Part shown: one piece after another, positions 24,573 to 32,351 of the stretch
Position numbering within the stretch: position 1 is the first letter of the stretch
Layout of the letters: each line of letters opens with the position of its first letter
The notes under the pieces: generated by a model
What the model saw: only the letters and a program-made list of their open reading frames with translations
Database searches by the model: none
Told to the model about the DNA's origin: nothing
Program-made: the position numbers and the translations under genes
Source: Chloroflexota bacterium
GTDB lineage: Bacteria > Chloroflexota > Dehalococcoidia > DSTF01 > RBG-16-68-14
Assembly: GCA_022562155.1 (NCBI GenBank)
Contig: JADFPV010000018.1
Location: 1 to 41,284 of the forward strand
DNA length: 41,284 bases
Direction of reading: 5' to 3'

Positions 24573-24598
24573 GTACCTTAGTATACAATGGTACCTTA
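24573..24598 (-). promoter_or_regulatory. promoter with direct-repeat operator for PadR
   Basis: GTACCTTA occurs twice in the same direction (24573-24580 and 24591-24598, plus-strand reading), 18 nt apart start to start, on either side of the TATACT -10 box. Repeats bracketing the promoter suggest autoregulation by PadR, though the usual family operator is an inverted rather than direct repeat. Confidence 0.5.
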
Positions 24599-24693
24599 AT
24601 GGGCGCCGGCACGCAACCCCGGCTTACATCCAGCCGACGCTGGCTCTTCAAGCGGACCCTCGATGCTGGTTGTTATGGGCGAGCGGCAAAGCT

Positions 24694-25129
24694 GGCCTTC
24701 TATCTGCACACCGCCGACGCCGTAGAAGCCCAGGACCCCACCCTATCTCGCGCGCTCTGCCGTATCGCCAAGGATGAGACGCGACATTACGCCTTCTACC
24801 GCGACGTGGTGAAAGCCCATCTGGACGCCGACGCTGCCTACGTCATCCCCCTCGTGGGCGTGCTCGTTCAATTCCAGATGCCCGGCCGCGTCATGAGCGA
24901 CTTCGAGGAGCGCAGCCTGATGCTCGCCTCCGAGGGTGTCTTCGGGCCAGAGCAGTACCTCGACGACGTCGTTGACGTAGTATGCGCGTTCTGGGGCGTC
25001 GACGAACTTGCGGCAGCTGTGCCCGAAGCGCGGCGGACGGTTGCCCGGCTGCGCGCCTTACGCGCCGGGCTCAAGCGTCTCGCCAAGCGTCTCGGGGGCA
25101 GCGCCCGCCAACTCTCCAAAACAGGCTAG
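24694..25129 (+). pseudogene. 3' half of the acyl-ACP desaturase gene, duplicated and truncated
   Basis: From the codons for AFYLHTADAVEAQ onward this copies 19733-20171 at high identity, with one codon deleted near the end (RIGTHSARQ versus RLGGSARQ). The first about 153 residues are missing, so four of the six iron ligands (E65, E97, H100, E149) are lost and only the second ExxH remains. A long open frame runs in from 24377 through the PadR gene on the opposite strand; it is a chance frame. No ribosome site or promoter precedes the fragment. Confidence 0.88.
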
Positions 25130-25166
25130 CGCACCGCGGCGCCACCCACGACCGAAGCCACGTTAG

Positions 25167-25521
25167 CTAGGGCCGTCCTTCCGGCGGGCTGTACTCCGGA
25201 TTCCATGTGCGGTAGCCGAACGCCCGCGCTAGCGGCGCGACCAGAGCGAACAGCGGTCCCTACAAGAACGCGAGTGGGCGAGCCGGCCGGACCTCATCGT
25301 GGTGTTCGTGCAGCAGCGGTGCCGCACGCGCCAGGCCCGGAACGCCGTTCGTCTTACTGTCCCTTTCCAGCCCATACAACGTCTCGAACAACGTCTCTGT
25401 TCTGGTGCCGCACGCCGGGCGAGACGCCGAACGACTCCTCCGCTTTGTAGACATGTTCGTGACCGTCGATCCGGGTCCAGACCTGACCATCTAGCACCTC
25501 GAACCGCTCCGCCTCTGGATG
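25167..25521 (-). pseudogene. decayed cupin-domain gene
   Basis: Read on the minus strand, HPEAERFEVLDGQVWTRIDG (from 25521) matches the metal-site strand of small cupins, where HxRQEERFEVL is usual. The frame then shifts near 25400, with some family length missing, and continues as ETLFETLYGLERDSKTNG. A TAG stop at 25260-25262 interrupts it. The end reads LFALVAPLARAFGYRTWNPEYSP with a final stop at 25167-25169, the C-terminus normal for this cupin group. Internal loss, a frameshift and a stop make it inactive. The start is replaced by a Thr-Pro coding stretch (25530-25600). Confidence 0.75.
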
Positions 25522-25608
25522 GGATGGTGGCGGTCGGCGTTGGCGTGCTTGTCGCGGTCGGCGTGGGCATGCTCGCGGCCGTCGTCGTAGAAGTCGCGGG
25601 GTAGATCA

Positions 25609-25638
25609 CAGTACCGCCAGCCGAAGCCGGCGGTACTG
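25609..25638. terminator. perfect 10-bp hairpin
   Basis: CAGTACCGCC pairs with GGCGGTACTG across a 10-nt loop. There is no T-run, so it is a transcript-end or RNA-stability hairpin rather than a classic intrinsic terminator. It lies at the edge of the cupin remnant. Confidence 0.5.
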
Positions 25639-25696
25639 ATTGGTCCCATCTTCAGTGGGCTGGCTTTTGACCCCAGTTACGCCTGCGATAGAAGCA

Positions 25697-25724
25697 GGGG
25701 GCGGGGCCTCTAGGCCCCGCCCCC
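25697..25724. terminator. very strong GC palindrome (13-bp arms, 2-nt centre)
   Basis: GGGGGCGGGGCCT and AGGCCCCGCCCCC form a near-continuous palindrome, extended by GATAG/CTATC outside. It lies about 75 nt after the stop of the Thr-Pro protein gene on the minus strand and could end transcription from both sides. No T-tract follows on either strand. Confidence 0.55.
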
Positions 25725-25797
25725 TACTATCCTGTTTCCTTTCAGCCCCTAAGCTGTGAGGCTGTCTTCGTGCACAACACCCGCCGGTGGAAACGGC

Positions 25798-26532
25798 CTA
25801 GTACGGAATTTGGGAATTAGCCGAAACAACCCCGGCATCACCGGTTGATGCTGACTGGCCCGTGAGACAGTAGTTGTCGGTCTCTGAGTCACCGCTGAAC
25901 GGGTCTGGGGATTCGGGCCTCGCTAACGCACTGACCATGGCGGCGCCAGTACCGCTGTCGCCGCCCAATATTTCAACTTTGACCATGTTATCAACGTCAG
26001 TTCCCCCTCCGCCCAGCGTATGGCTGACACTGAGCGACTCACTCGCGGGTATGAAGAATGTAACCGAATCGAGGTCTCTGAACGTTATCTTGAGGCTTCC
26101 GGCTGTTGTTCCAGGCGTCACAGTGACGTGCAACTCCCAGGGCTCTGACACCGAGTTATCTACGCCGCACCATACCTTGTCGCTGGTTGCAAGGTTCAGA
26201 AGCGCAAAGTCGGACTGCGAGAGCGGCTTCTGCAGCGGCGTTGGCGTGTTGGTGGGCGTGTTCGTGGGCGTGTCCGTCGCTGTGGGCGGTATGGGCGTGT
26301 CCGTCGCTGTGGGCGGTATGGGCGTGTCAGTCGCTGTGGGCGGTATGGGCGTGTCGGTCGCCGTCCCCACGGGCGTGTCCGTCGGCCTTTCCGAGGCCGA
26401 GGCAGAGTCGTCACCCGTCCACAGCGGCGTGGCGGCGACCACAAGGATGACTGCCGCAACCGCCGCGGTTACAAGGATCACCCACCTGGCCCTAACGCTC
26501 CTCTCGAACAGATCCCTTAACTTGTGAACCAT
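25798..26532 (-). CDS. membrane-anchored Thr/Pro-stalk protein with unknown outer domain
   Basis: The 244-aa protein starts with a short basic cytoplasmic part and one transmembrane helix (WVILVTAAVAAVILVVAA). A Thr/Pro stalk follows with three exact 9-residue repeats TDTPIPPTA and further NTPTNTPTP units. An outer domain of about 140 residues then starts SDFALLNLATSDKVWCGVDNS and ends SDNYC-like, with one Cys pair (WCGV and NYCL). The outer domain is beta-rich but not recognised. The stalk type is the same as in the cohesin protein and the dockerin hydrolase, suggesting a shared surface-display style. The repeats are encoded by a 27-bp tandem array. Confidence 0.75.
   Translation of the reverse strand: MVHKLRDLFERSVRARWVILVTAAVAAVILVVAATPLWTGDDSASASERPTDTPVGTATDTPIPPTATDTPIPPTATDTPIPPTATDTPTNTPTNTPTPLQKPLSQSDFALLNLATSDKVWCGVDNSVSEPWELHVTVTPGTTAGSLKITFRDLDSVTFFIPASESLSVSHTLGGGGTDVDNMVKVEILGGDSGTGAAMVSALARPESPDPFSGDSETDNYCLTGQSASTGDAGVVSANSQIPY
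26266..26346. repeat. three 27-bp tandem repeats inside the stalk gene
   Basis: Units at 26266-26292, 26293-26319 and 26320-26346 are identical except for two bases in the third. They encode TDTPIPPTA. Such arrays can change length by slippage and so vary the stalk. Confidence 0.92.
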
Positions 26533-26964
26533 GTTTTAACCTCCCTGCTAAAAGAAACGGGCGGTAGTGCTTCACCCGCTCGCATTTTGTGCGGCTACCG
26601 CCGTCGGTAACCACGATTGAGGGGAAGTATGGACAATTTCGAGTGGCAAGTCAAGTCCAGGTCCCAGCGACGGCCCAGGCTCCTTCCATAACACCGATTT
26701 CGTCTATTCAGGGCCCTGCCGGCCCGCCGCGGGAGGGAGCAGAGCCGAAGGGGTCGCGAGTTCCCGCCACGGCGGGCCCGTCTGGGCGACGCTCGTCTCC
26801 CGCTCCAACCCACGCCTAGTACATAGAGGGCATCCCGGCCGGCGGGCAGAGCGCCCCACAACTCCGAGGTTGACCGCGAAATGGACGCGGAGGTATTGTG
26901 CTGCTCTTGGGCGACGGTGGCTTTTTCGGGTCATCTGGCTGCTATGGGGAACGCCGGAATCGAC
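26533..26964. other. intergenic stretch holding one palindromic repeat
   Basis: It separates divergent genes. Apart from the repeat at 26714-26810 and an in-frame extension of the SDR gene (open from 26881), I see no gene. No clear promoter box is visible for the stalk gene. Confidence 0.5.
26714..26810. repeat. palindromic intergenic repeat, intact copy
   Basis: GGCCCGCCG pairs with CGGCGGGCC around GGGAGGGAGC and CCCGCCA. The CGTCTCCCGCTCCAACC tail is nearly identical to that of the copy at 18099-18170, and the palindromic part to that of 18671-18780, so this copy joins features of both. Confidence 0.75.
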
Positions 26965-27885
26965 ATGAGCGCACAACCTGATCTCTCAGGCCGGACGTGC
27001 ATGGTCACGGGGGCCAGCCGCGGCATCGGCAAGGCGACAGCGGCTGCGCTGGCAGGCATGGGCGCGCCCGTCGTGCTGGTCTGCCGCGACCCGGAGCGGG
27101 GCGAGGCGGCACAGAGCGAGATCAGGGCAGGGAGCGGCAGCGAGGCTGTCGAGTTCATGATTGCGGACCTTTCATCGCAGCGGCAGATCCGGCAGCTCGC
27201 GTCCGACTTCCGATCCAAGCACGACCGCCTGCACGTGCTGGTCAACAACGCTGGCACGTATGAGAGCGAGCGTTCAGAAACGGAAGATGGGCTGGAGGCG
27301 ACGTTCGCCGTCAATCACCTCGCGCCGTTCCTGCTGACGAACTTGCTGCTTCCTGCGCTGGTGGCAGGCGCGCCGTCTCGAATTGTGACCGTTAGCTCGG
27401 CCGGCCACGGCTACGGAACGAAGATCGACTTCGACGATCTGCAAGCTGAGCGCCGCTACGGCGCGGGGCGGGCGTACTCGCAATCAAAGCTCGCCAATGT
27501 GCTGTTCATGTATGAGCTCGCCCGCCGGCTCGAAGGGACGGGCGTCACAGCCAACTGCGTGCATCCCGGCGCCGTCGACACGGGCTTTCTACGCTACAAG
27601 AGCGTTCTGGGCATGGTCGTGCGCGGGCTGATGGCCGCAGCGCGGCCGGTTCTGTTGAGCGCCGAGCAAGGCGCGGCAACTTCGGTGTACGTGGCCTCTT
27701 CGCCAGAAGTGGACGGCGTGACGGGACGGTACTTTAGGAAGCAGGAGATCGCCGTCTGGCCAATGGGGTTCAACGCCCCCGTGCGGGCGGTCGAGTCCAG
27801 CAAACAGTCGCGCGATGAGTTAGTGGCGCGACGGCTCTGGGCGGTCAGCGAGGCGCTGACGGGCGTTCGACAGGGAGTGCGATGA
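26965..27885 (+). CDS. short-chain dehydrogenase/reductase (retinol dehydrogenase-like)
   Basis: The 306-aa protein is a classical SDR: cofactor motif TGASRGIG near residue 16, NNAG in the middle, active-site Ser in VSSAG and the pair YSQSK. The RDPERGEAAQSEI helix and long C-terminal part resemble the retinol dehydrogenase/WWOX-like subgroup. It oxidises an alcohol or reduces a carbonyl with NAD(P)H; the substrate is unknown. The frame is open from 26881, but the conserved N-terminus and length favour ATG 26965 (ATG 26944 is the alternative). The enoyl-CoA hydratase gene follows after 73 nt behind its own promoter. Confidence 0.9.
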   Translation: MSAQPDLSGRTCMVTGASRGIGKATAAALAGMGAPVVLVCRDPERGEAAQSEIRAGSGSEAVEFMIADLSSQRQIRQLASDFRSKHDRLHVLVNNAGTYESERSETEDGLEATFAVNHLAPFLLTNLLLPALVAGAPSRIVTVSSAGHGYGTKIDFDDLQAERRYGAGRAYSQSKLANVLFMYELARRLEGTGVTANCVHPGAVDTGFLRYKSVLGMVVRGLMAAARPVLLSAEQGAATSVYVASSPEVDGVTGRYFRKQEIAVWPMGFNAPVRAVESSKQSRDELVARRLWAVSEALTGVRQGVR

Positions 27886-27917
27886 CCCATATCATCCCCC
27901 AGGGCGTGATACGAATG

Positions 27918-27923
27918 TATACT
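27918..27923 (+). promoter_or_regulatory. extended -10 box for the enoyl-CoA hydratase gene
   Basis: TATACT preceded by ATG lies about 35 nt before the start codon, with CGGAGG 6 nt before the ATG. No -35 match is visible at the normal distance. Confidence 0.5.
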
Positions 27924-27958
27924 GCTGGAGCCCGCGCGATACCACCCGGAGGCCTGCC

Positions 27959-28765
27959 ATGAGCAGCTACGAATTCATCAAGACTGAGCGCCAAGAGTCA
28001 GCCGTGATTGCGCGGCTGAGCAATCCGCCACGCCACCTTTTGAACGCCAAAATGGTGCTAGAACTCGGCGCGCTGGCGCGCGAGGTCGAGGAGGACGGCT
28101 CCGTCCGCAGCCTGATCCTCACCGGCGACGCCGAGGGGACGTTCATCACACACTACGACGTGGGCGAGCTTTCGGCAGCCTCGGACGCTACGCGCAAACA
28201 AGAGCCGCCAGCCGGCGACAGCGAGGTTGAGTTGCACGGCATGCACAAGCTGTTGCTGTTCTTACAGGAGATGTCGAAGCCCGTCATCGCGGCGATCAAC
28301 GGCACGGCGATGGGCGGCGGCTGCGAACTGGCCCTCGCCTGCGACTTCCGGTACATCGCGCGCGGCGGCGTCTTTGGCCTGCCTGAAGTGCGCGTCGGCA
28401 TCCTGCCGGGTGCGGGCGGCACGCAGCGGATGACGCGGCTACTGGGGACGGCGAAGGCGCTGGAGTTGATGCTGTTAGGCGAAGTCGTGAGCGCCGATGA
28501 GGCCGAGCGCATCGGCTTGGTGCACAAGGCGGTCGAGCCGGACCAGCTCCTGCCACAGGCTCTCGTGCTGGCCAAAGAACTCGCCTCGCGTCCAGCGCTC
28601 AGCATCGCACTCATCAAGCGCTGTGTTCTCAGGGGAAGCGAACTGCCGCTGGTCGATGGGCTGAAGCTGGAGCAGGAAGCGTTCATGGAGACGATGCGCT
28701 CCGACGACGCCTCGCGACTGATGCGCGAGTACAACGCCGGCGACACGCCTCTCAACGAAAGCTAG
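27959..28765 (+). CDS. enoyl-CoA hydratase/isomerase family protein
   Basis: The 268-aa crotonase-fold protein has the oxyanion-hole and acid/base segments GTAMGGGCELALACDFRY and FGLPEVRVGILPGAGGTQRM. Both glutamates used by true hydratases are present (E in GGGCEL and in LPEV). It would hydrate 2-enoyl-CoA in fatty-acid or branched-chain degradation, although other crotonase reactions are possible. The first conserved segment reads FITHYDVGEL where many relatives have FSAGADL, a small departure that could affect CoA binding. It is followed closely by the patatin gene, perhaps in one lipid-related transcript. Confidence 0.9.
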   Translation: MSSYEFIKTERQESAVIARLSNPPRHLLNAKMVLELGALAREVEEDGSVRSLILTGDAEGTFITHYDVGELSAASDATRKQEPPAGDSEVELHGMHKLLLFLQEMSKPVIAAINGTAMGGGCELALACDFRYIARGGVFGLPEVRVGILPGAGGTQRMTRLLGTAKALELMLLGEVVSADEAERIGLVHKAVEPDQLLPQALVLAKELASRPALSIALIKRCVLRGSELPLVDGLKLEQEAFMETMRSDDASRLMREYNAGDTPLNES

Positions 28766-28790
28766 TAAGCTGAGACGTGGAAACTCCAAT

Positions 28791-29657
28791 ATGACTTCGC
28801 GCGCGCTGGTCCTGGGCGGCGGCGGCCCCGTGGGCATCGGCTGGGAAGCCGGCATGCTGAAGGGTCTGGCTGACGATGGCATCTATCTTGCCGAGGCCGA
28901 CCTGATCGTTGGCACTTCGGCTGGCTCAGCAGTCGGCAGCCAGCTCGCACTCGGGGTATCGCCCGCGGAGCTGTACGACGAACAACTAGAGCGCGTCGAA
29001 AACGCTGGGCCCGCCTCAGGCTTCACGCTTGACATGGAGATGCTGGTCGAGATCGGCAAGCGATGGATCGGCGGCTCAGAGACCACAGAGGCCATTCGCG
29101 CGGAGATCGGCGCGTTCGCCATGAAGGCAAAGACCCACGACGAACAGGAATGGACGAATTCGTTCAAAGAGTCGCTCGACTCGACTGAATGGCCGGAGAA
29201 GCCGATCCTCATTACTGCCGTCGATGTGAGCAGCGGCGAGTTCGTGACGTGGGACAGCTCCTCAGGCGTGCCGCTGCCGCTCGCGATCGCGGCGAGCTGC
29301 AGCGTGCCGGGCATAGTCCCGACCGTAGCTATCGATGGCAGACGCTACATGGACGGCGGCGTGCGCTCGGTGAGCAACGCCGACCTCGCCGAGGGCTACG
29401 ATCGAGTCGTAGTGATCGCGCCCAGTGGCGCCGCGGACAACCCGTTCGACAACAGCACGCGCCGCCAGCTTGAGGCTGAAGCGGAAGGACTGAGAGCCGG
29501 CGGCAGCCAGGTCGAGATCGTCATGCCTGATGCTGCGGCGCTGGCGGCGTCGGGGCCCAATCGCATGGATGTGGCGTTCCTCAGGCCCGCGGCAGAGGCG
29601 GGACTGCGCCAGGCCGGTACCGTTGCCGAGCGGGTACGCGCTGTCTGGAAACTGTAG
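28791..29657 (+). CDS. patatin-like phospholipase
   Basis: The 288-aa protein has the patatin elements: an oxyanion loop GGGGPVGIGWEAG (about residues 9-21), a nucleophile elbow GTSAG with Ser43, and the DGG dyad motif with Asp188 (MDGGVRS). Patatins hydrolyse acyl chains from lipids with a Ser-Asp dyad. No signal peptide is visible, so it acts in the cytoplasm or at the inner membrane face. It starts 25 nt after the enoyl-CoA hydratase gene without a clear ribosome site. The pair suggests release of fatty acids followed by beta-oxidation, an inference from proximity. Confidence 0.9.
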   Translation: MTSRALVLGGGGPVGIGWEAGMLKGLADDGIYLAEADLIVGTSAGSAVGSQLALGVSPAELYDEQLERVENAGPASGFTLDMEMLVEIGKRWIGGSETTEAIRAEIGAFAMKAKTHDEQEWTNSFKESLDSTEWPEKPILITAVDVSSGEFVTWDSSSGVPLPLAIAASCSVPGIVPTVAIDGRRYMDGGVRSVSNADLAEGYDRVVVIAPSGAADNPFDNSTRRQLEAEAEGLRAGGSQVEIVMPDAAALAASGPNRMDVAFLRPAAEAGLRQAGTVAERVRAVWKL

Positions 29658-29793
29658 CCGTCCTGCTGCTCTTGATGTAGGATAACCCTAACATGAGGCC
29701 TCGTTTCTAGTCTGAAGAGACCAAGGATGGTTTCGTCAAGTCTTGCCATGCTGGGCGGGCTTGCGCGGTCGGCGAACTACAGAGGGAGCTACG

Positions 29794-31908
29794 ATGAGTT
29801 ACCGGCTGGCCCTTCTGCTCCTCGCGATAGTTCTTCTAGGCGTTACCAGCATCGGTGGCAGCGCAGGCGCGACCACACAGGTGCGCTCTCAGAGCGACCC
29901 CACGGCCTGGTGGTGGTACTACGGCCAGACGCCCGCGCAGGTCACTGACCTGATCGATGACAACAGCGCCCGCATCGTGGACATCGAGGTGCAGGATGTC
30001 TCGCCCCTACGCTTCGCCGTGGCGATGGTGCGAAACGAAGGCGCTTACGCCAGCGGCTGGTGGTGGTACTACGGCCTCACCGCCCAACAGGTGAGCGACA
30101 ACCTGAGCGACAACAGCGCCCGCCTCATCGATTTGGAGCCGTACCAGACCGGCGCCGGGCTGCGTTTCGCGGCTCTGATGGTGCCGAACACAGGCGACCA
30201 AGGCAAAGCCTGGTGGTGGTACTTCGGCGTGGATCCTGCGTTCATCGCCGACGCCCTCAGCGATAACAATGCGCGCCTCGTTGACTTCGACACCTACCTG
30301 GCAGGAGCGCAGAAGGTCTACACGGCTGTCATGATCTCCAACACAGGCGACGACGCCAAGGGTTGGTGGTGGTACTTCGGCGTGGATACTACGTTCATCG
30401 CCAACGCCCTCAGCGACAACAATGCGCGACTGATTGACATCGACGTGCAGAGCGCAGCCGAGGGCACCTTCAACGTGGTTATGGAGGCCTGCCCCTGCCC
30501 CTTCTGGTGGTGGTACTACGGCGTCACGGAAGCCCAGGTGAACAAGTTCGCTGCCGAGGACGGTGCCCGCATCGTCGACGTGGAGACGTATCTCGTCGGC
30601 GGCCAACGGCGATTCGCCGTACTGTTGATCAACAACTCCAACGCGCTTACCAGCCGCGTCGGCAATCTCCTGCGAACGGGCACCGACGGCGCCGTAGGGC
30701 TCTACCTGAAGCAAGTAGGCGGACCGGTGCTGGCTGCGCTTCAGGAGCGGCGCATCTTCGAGCCCGCCAGCACGATCAAGGCCCTGATCCTCCTGCACGC
30801 CATGCAGCAGGTCCAAGCCGGGAACGCCGCGCTCACGGACCAGATCGTCGCCTACCCGGACACCAGCTGCCCGAACGGTGCCCCGCTCGGAACCACCCAG
30901 ACGTTGCAATCGGCGCTGGCAGGGATGATGCAGGTCTCGAACAACTCCCAGACCCGGGCGGCGGCCGATACGTTTGGCTTCGCTAGCATCAACGGCACGG
31001 CGCAGGCCAGCGGCATGACCGACACGCAGATTAACCAGACGCTAATCGGCTGTGGCACGCCGCCGTTCAACGACCTGACGCTTGTCGACATCGGCCTCTT
31101 GTACGAGGGCGTGGCGGATGGCACGTTGCTCAACACCACCAACCGCGATGTCTTCTTCTCTCTCATGGCGGGCCAGAAGATGTTCCAGGCGCAGGGGTTC
31201 GACTTCGTCGGCATCTGGGAAGACATCCGAACCATCGTCGCTGAAGAAGCGCCGGCCCTGTTGAACGCGGCCCAGAGGCAGGCGTTCCTGGACCAGATGG
31301 GCGAGAACGCCAAAGCCGGTGGCTACACCACCTGTCCCAGGACGGGTCCCTGCTCCCTGGTGGAATATCGGTCCGCCGGCGGCTGGGCGCGCATCCCCTT
31401 CTGCCAGAACTCGACCGTGGTGCCTCGCGAGTACGTCTTCGGCTTTTTCATCGACGAAGCGACGAACCAGTCCAACGCCAACAGCACCTTTGGCGCGGTC
31501 AGGGCTGAACTCCTGCGTGAGCAGATCCGCTCCGCGCTGAGCGGCTGGGGGCCGTGCAGCACCACACCGACGGCGACACCCACACCAACGCCCACAGCGG
31601 GGGTGACGACGGACACGCCAGAACCGACGGACACGCCCACGCCGACGGACACGCCAGCACCTGCGGACACGCCTACGTCTACGCCCACGCCGACTTCAGA
31701 GCCAAGTGACGCAAGCGGCGACGCTAACGGCGACGGCGACGTCACCAGCGTCGACGCAGCTATCGTGCTGCAGTTCGTAGCCGGGCTGCTGGACAGTGCA
31801 GGTTGCCCGGTGTGCGCGGACGCCAACCAGGACGGCGACGTGACGGCGATAGATGCGACGCTGATACTGCAGTTTGTGGCAGGGCTGCTGAGTAGCCTGC
31901 CGCCATAG
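29794..31908 (+). CDS. secreted beta-lactamase-like serine hydrolase with tandem WWWY(Y/F)G repeats and dockerin
   Basis: The 704-aa protein has a signal peptide (LALLLLAIVLLGVTSIGGSAGA). Five repeats of about 50 residues, each opening with WWWYYG or WWWYFG, cover about 39-285; they resemble the bacterial tandem repeat domain found with polyglycine hydrolases. A class-A beta-lactamase/penicillin-binding-type domain follows with S326-T-I-K329, S382-N-N and K507-A-G as the expected active-site motifs. A Thr/Pro linker leads to a C-terminal type I dockerin with two Asp-rich calcium loops (DANGDGDVTSVDA and DANQDGDVTAIDA). It is probably a peptidase or esterase docked to a cohesin such as that at 11674-13179. 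GAGGGAG lies just before ATG 29794; an upstream in-frame ATG at 29743 is less likely. Confidence 0.85.
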   Translation: MSYRLALLLLAIVLLGVTSIGGSAGATTQVRSQSDPTAWWWYYGQTPAQVTDLIDDNSARIVDIEVQDVSPLRFAVAMVRNEGAYASGWWWYYGLTAQQVSDNLSDNSARLIDLEPYQTGAGLRFAALMVPNTGDQGKAWWWYFGVDPAFIADALSDNNARLVDFDTYLAGAQKVYTAVMISNTGDDAKGWWWYFGVDTTFIANALSDNNARLIDIDVQSAAEGTFNVVMEACPCPFWWWYYGVTEAQVNKFAAEDGARIVDVETYLVGGQRRFAVLLINNSNALTSRVGNLLRTGTDGAVGLYLKQVGGPVLAALQERRIFEPASTIKALILLHAMQQVQAGNAALTDQIVAYPDTSCPNGAPLGTTQTLQSALAGMMQVSNNSQTRAAADTFGFASINGTAQASGMTDTQINQTLIGCGTPPFNDLTLVDIGLLYEGVADGTLLNTTNRDVFFSLMAGQKMFQAQGFDFVGIWEDIRTIVAEEAPALLNAAQRQAFLDQMGENAKAGGYTTCPRTGPCSLVEYRSAGGWARIPFCQNSTVVPREYVFGFFIDEATNQSNANSTFGAVRAELLREQIRSALSGWGPCSTTPTATPTPTPTAGVTTDTPEPTDTPTPTDTPAPADTPTSTPTPTSEPSDASGDANGDGDVTSVDAAIVLQFVAGLLDSAGCPVCADANQDGDVTAIDATLILQFVAGLLSSLPP

Positions 31909-31933
31909 GCCTCAGATCCAACACTAGGTTTCT

Positions 31934-32344
31934 TAGCTGCTGAAAGAGGCAGACGAACGACATCCACTCTTGGTACAATCCAACCATGAAGAGAGCTGGA
32001 TTAGCAGTATCACTCGCCGGCGCCGTCCGTCCCGTTCTAGGCCCCCTCAACCGAGAACTCGCGAGCCGCAACGCACGGGCCGTGAGCAGGGAGGAGTGGC
32101 CCGAACTGGATGACATCCTGCACGAGCCGAATTCCGCCAGTGTCATTATGGGAATGCGTTGTTCGTCCTGTGGAGGCTACCTCGACACCGACGGAGATGG
32201 GGAGTTCACGTGCCTCAATTGCGCCCGCTCCGCCTATCCTCGACGCGAGGTTGGCGAGCTAGTTGAACGATTAGCGCGACGACTGATCGAGTACCGCAGT
32301 CGCCAGGACTGAATACAGCCCTGCCCTGCTGGCGCTTCACCGGA
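31934..32344 (+). repeat. duplicated zinc-ribbon gene unit, copy 2
   Basis: Equal in length (411 bp) to 18230-18640 and collinear with it, including the upstream region, the TACAAT box and about 30 nt after the stop. Sequence outside these ends is unrelated. No target-site duplication or inverted terminal repeat is visible. Confidence 0.93.
31986..32312 (+). CDS. small zinc-ribbon protein, paralogue 2
   Basis: The 108-aa protein differs from that at 18282 at five positions (V4A, S6L, F84Y, G97R, N104S), none in the CSSCGG or CLNC zinc pairs. Many DNA differences between the copies are silent, which suggests purifying selection after duplication. TACAAT (31974-31979) ends 6 nt before the ATG, as in copy 1. 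It lies between the dockerin hydrolase and ltrA genes, a wholly different context from copy 1, so the gene does not depend on its neighbours. Function unknown; a nucleic-acid or protein-binding adaptor is possible. Confidence 0.75.
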   Translation: MKRAGLAVSLAGAVRPVLGPLNRELASRNARAVSREEWPELDDILHEPNSASVIMGMRCSSCGGYLDTDGDGEFTCLNCARSAYPRREVGELVERLARRLIEYRSRQD

Positions 32345-32351
32345 GTAGGCC

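Noticed and set aside
24377-25129. A 250-codon open frame on the plus strand
   Set aside because: Its first third is antisense to the padR gene and has no similarity to desaturases; only 24694-25129 is a real, truncated gene fragment.
25697-25724. Classic rho-independent terminator
   Set aside because: The stem is strong but no T-run follows on either strand, so only a terminator-like hairpin is claimed with moderate confidence.
26266-26346. Three 27-bp repeats as a possible CRISPR array
   Set aside because: There are no spacers; the repeats are directly adjacent and encode TDTPIPPTA in the stalk of a real protein.
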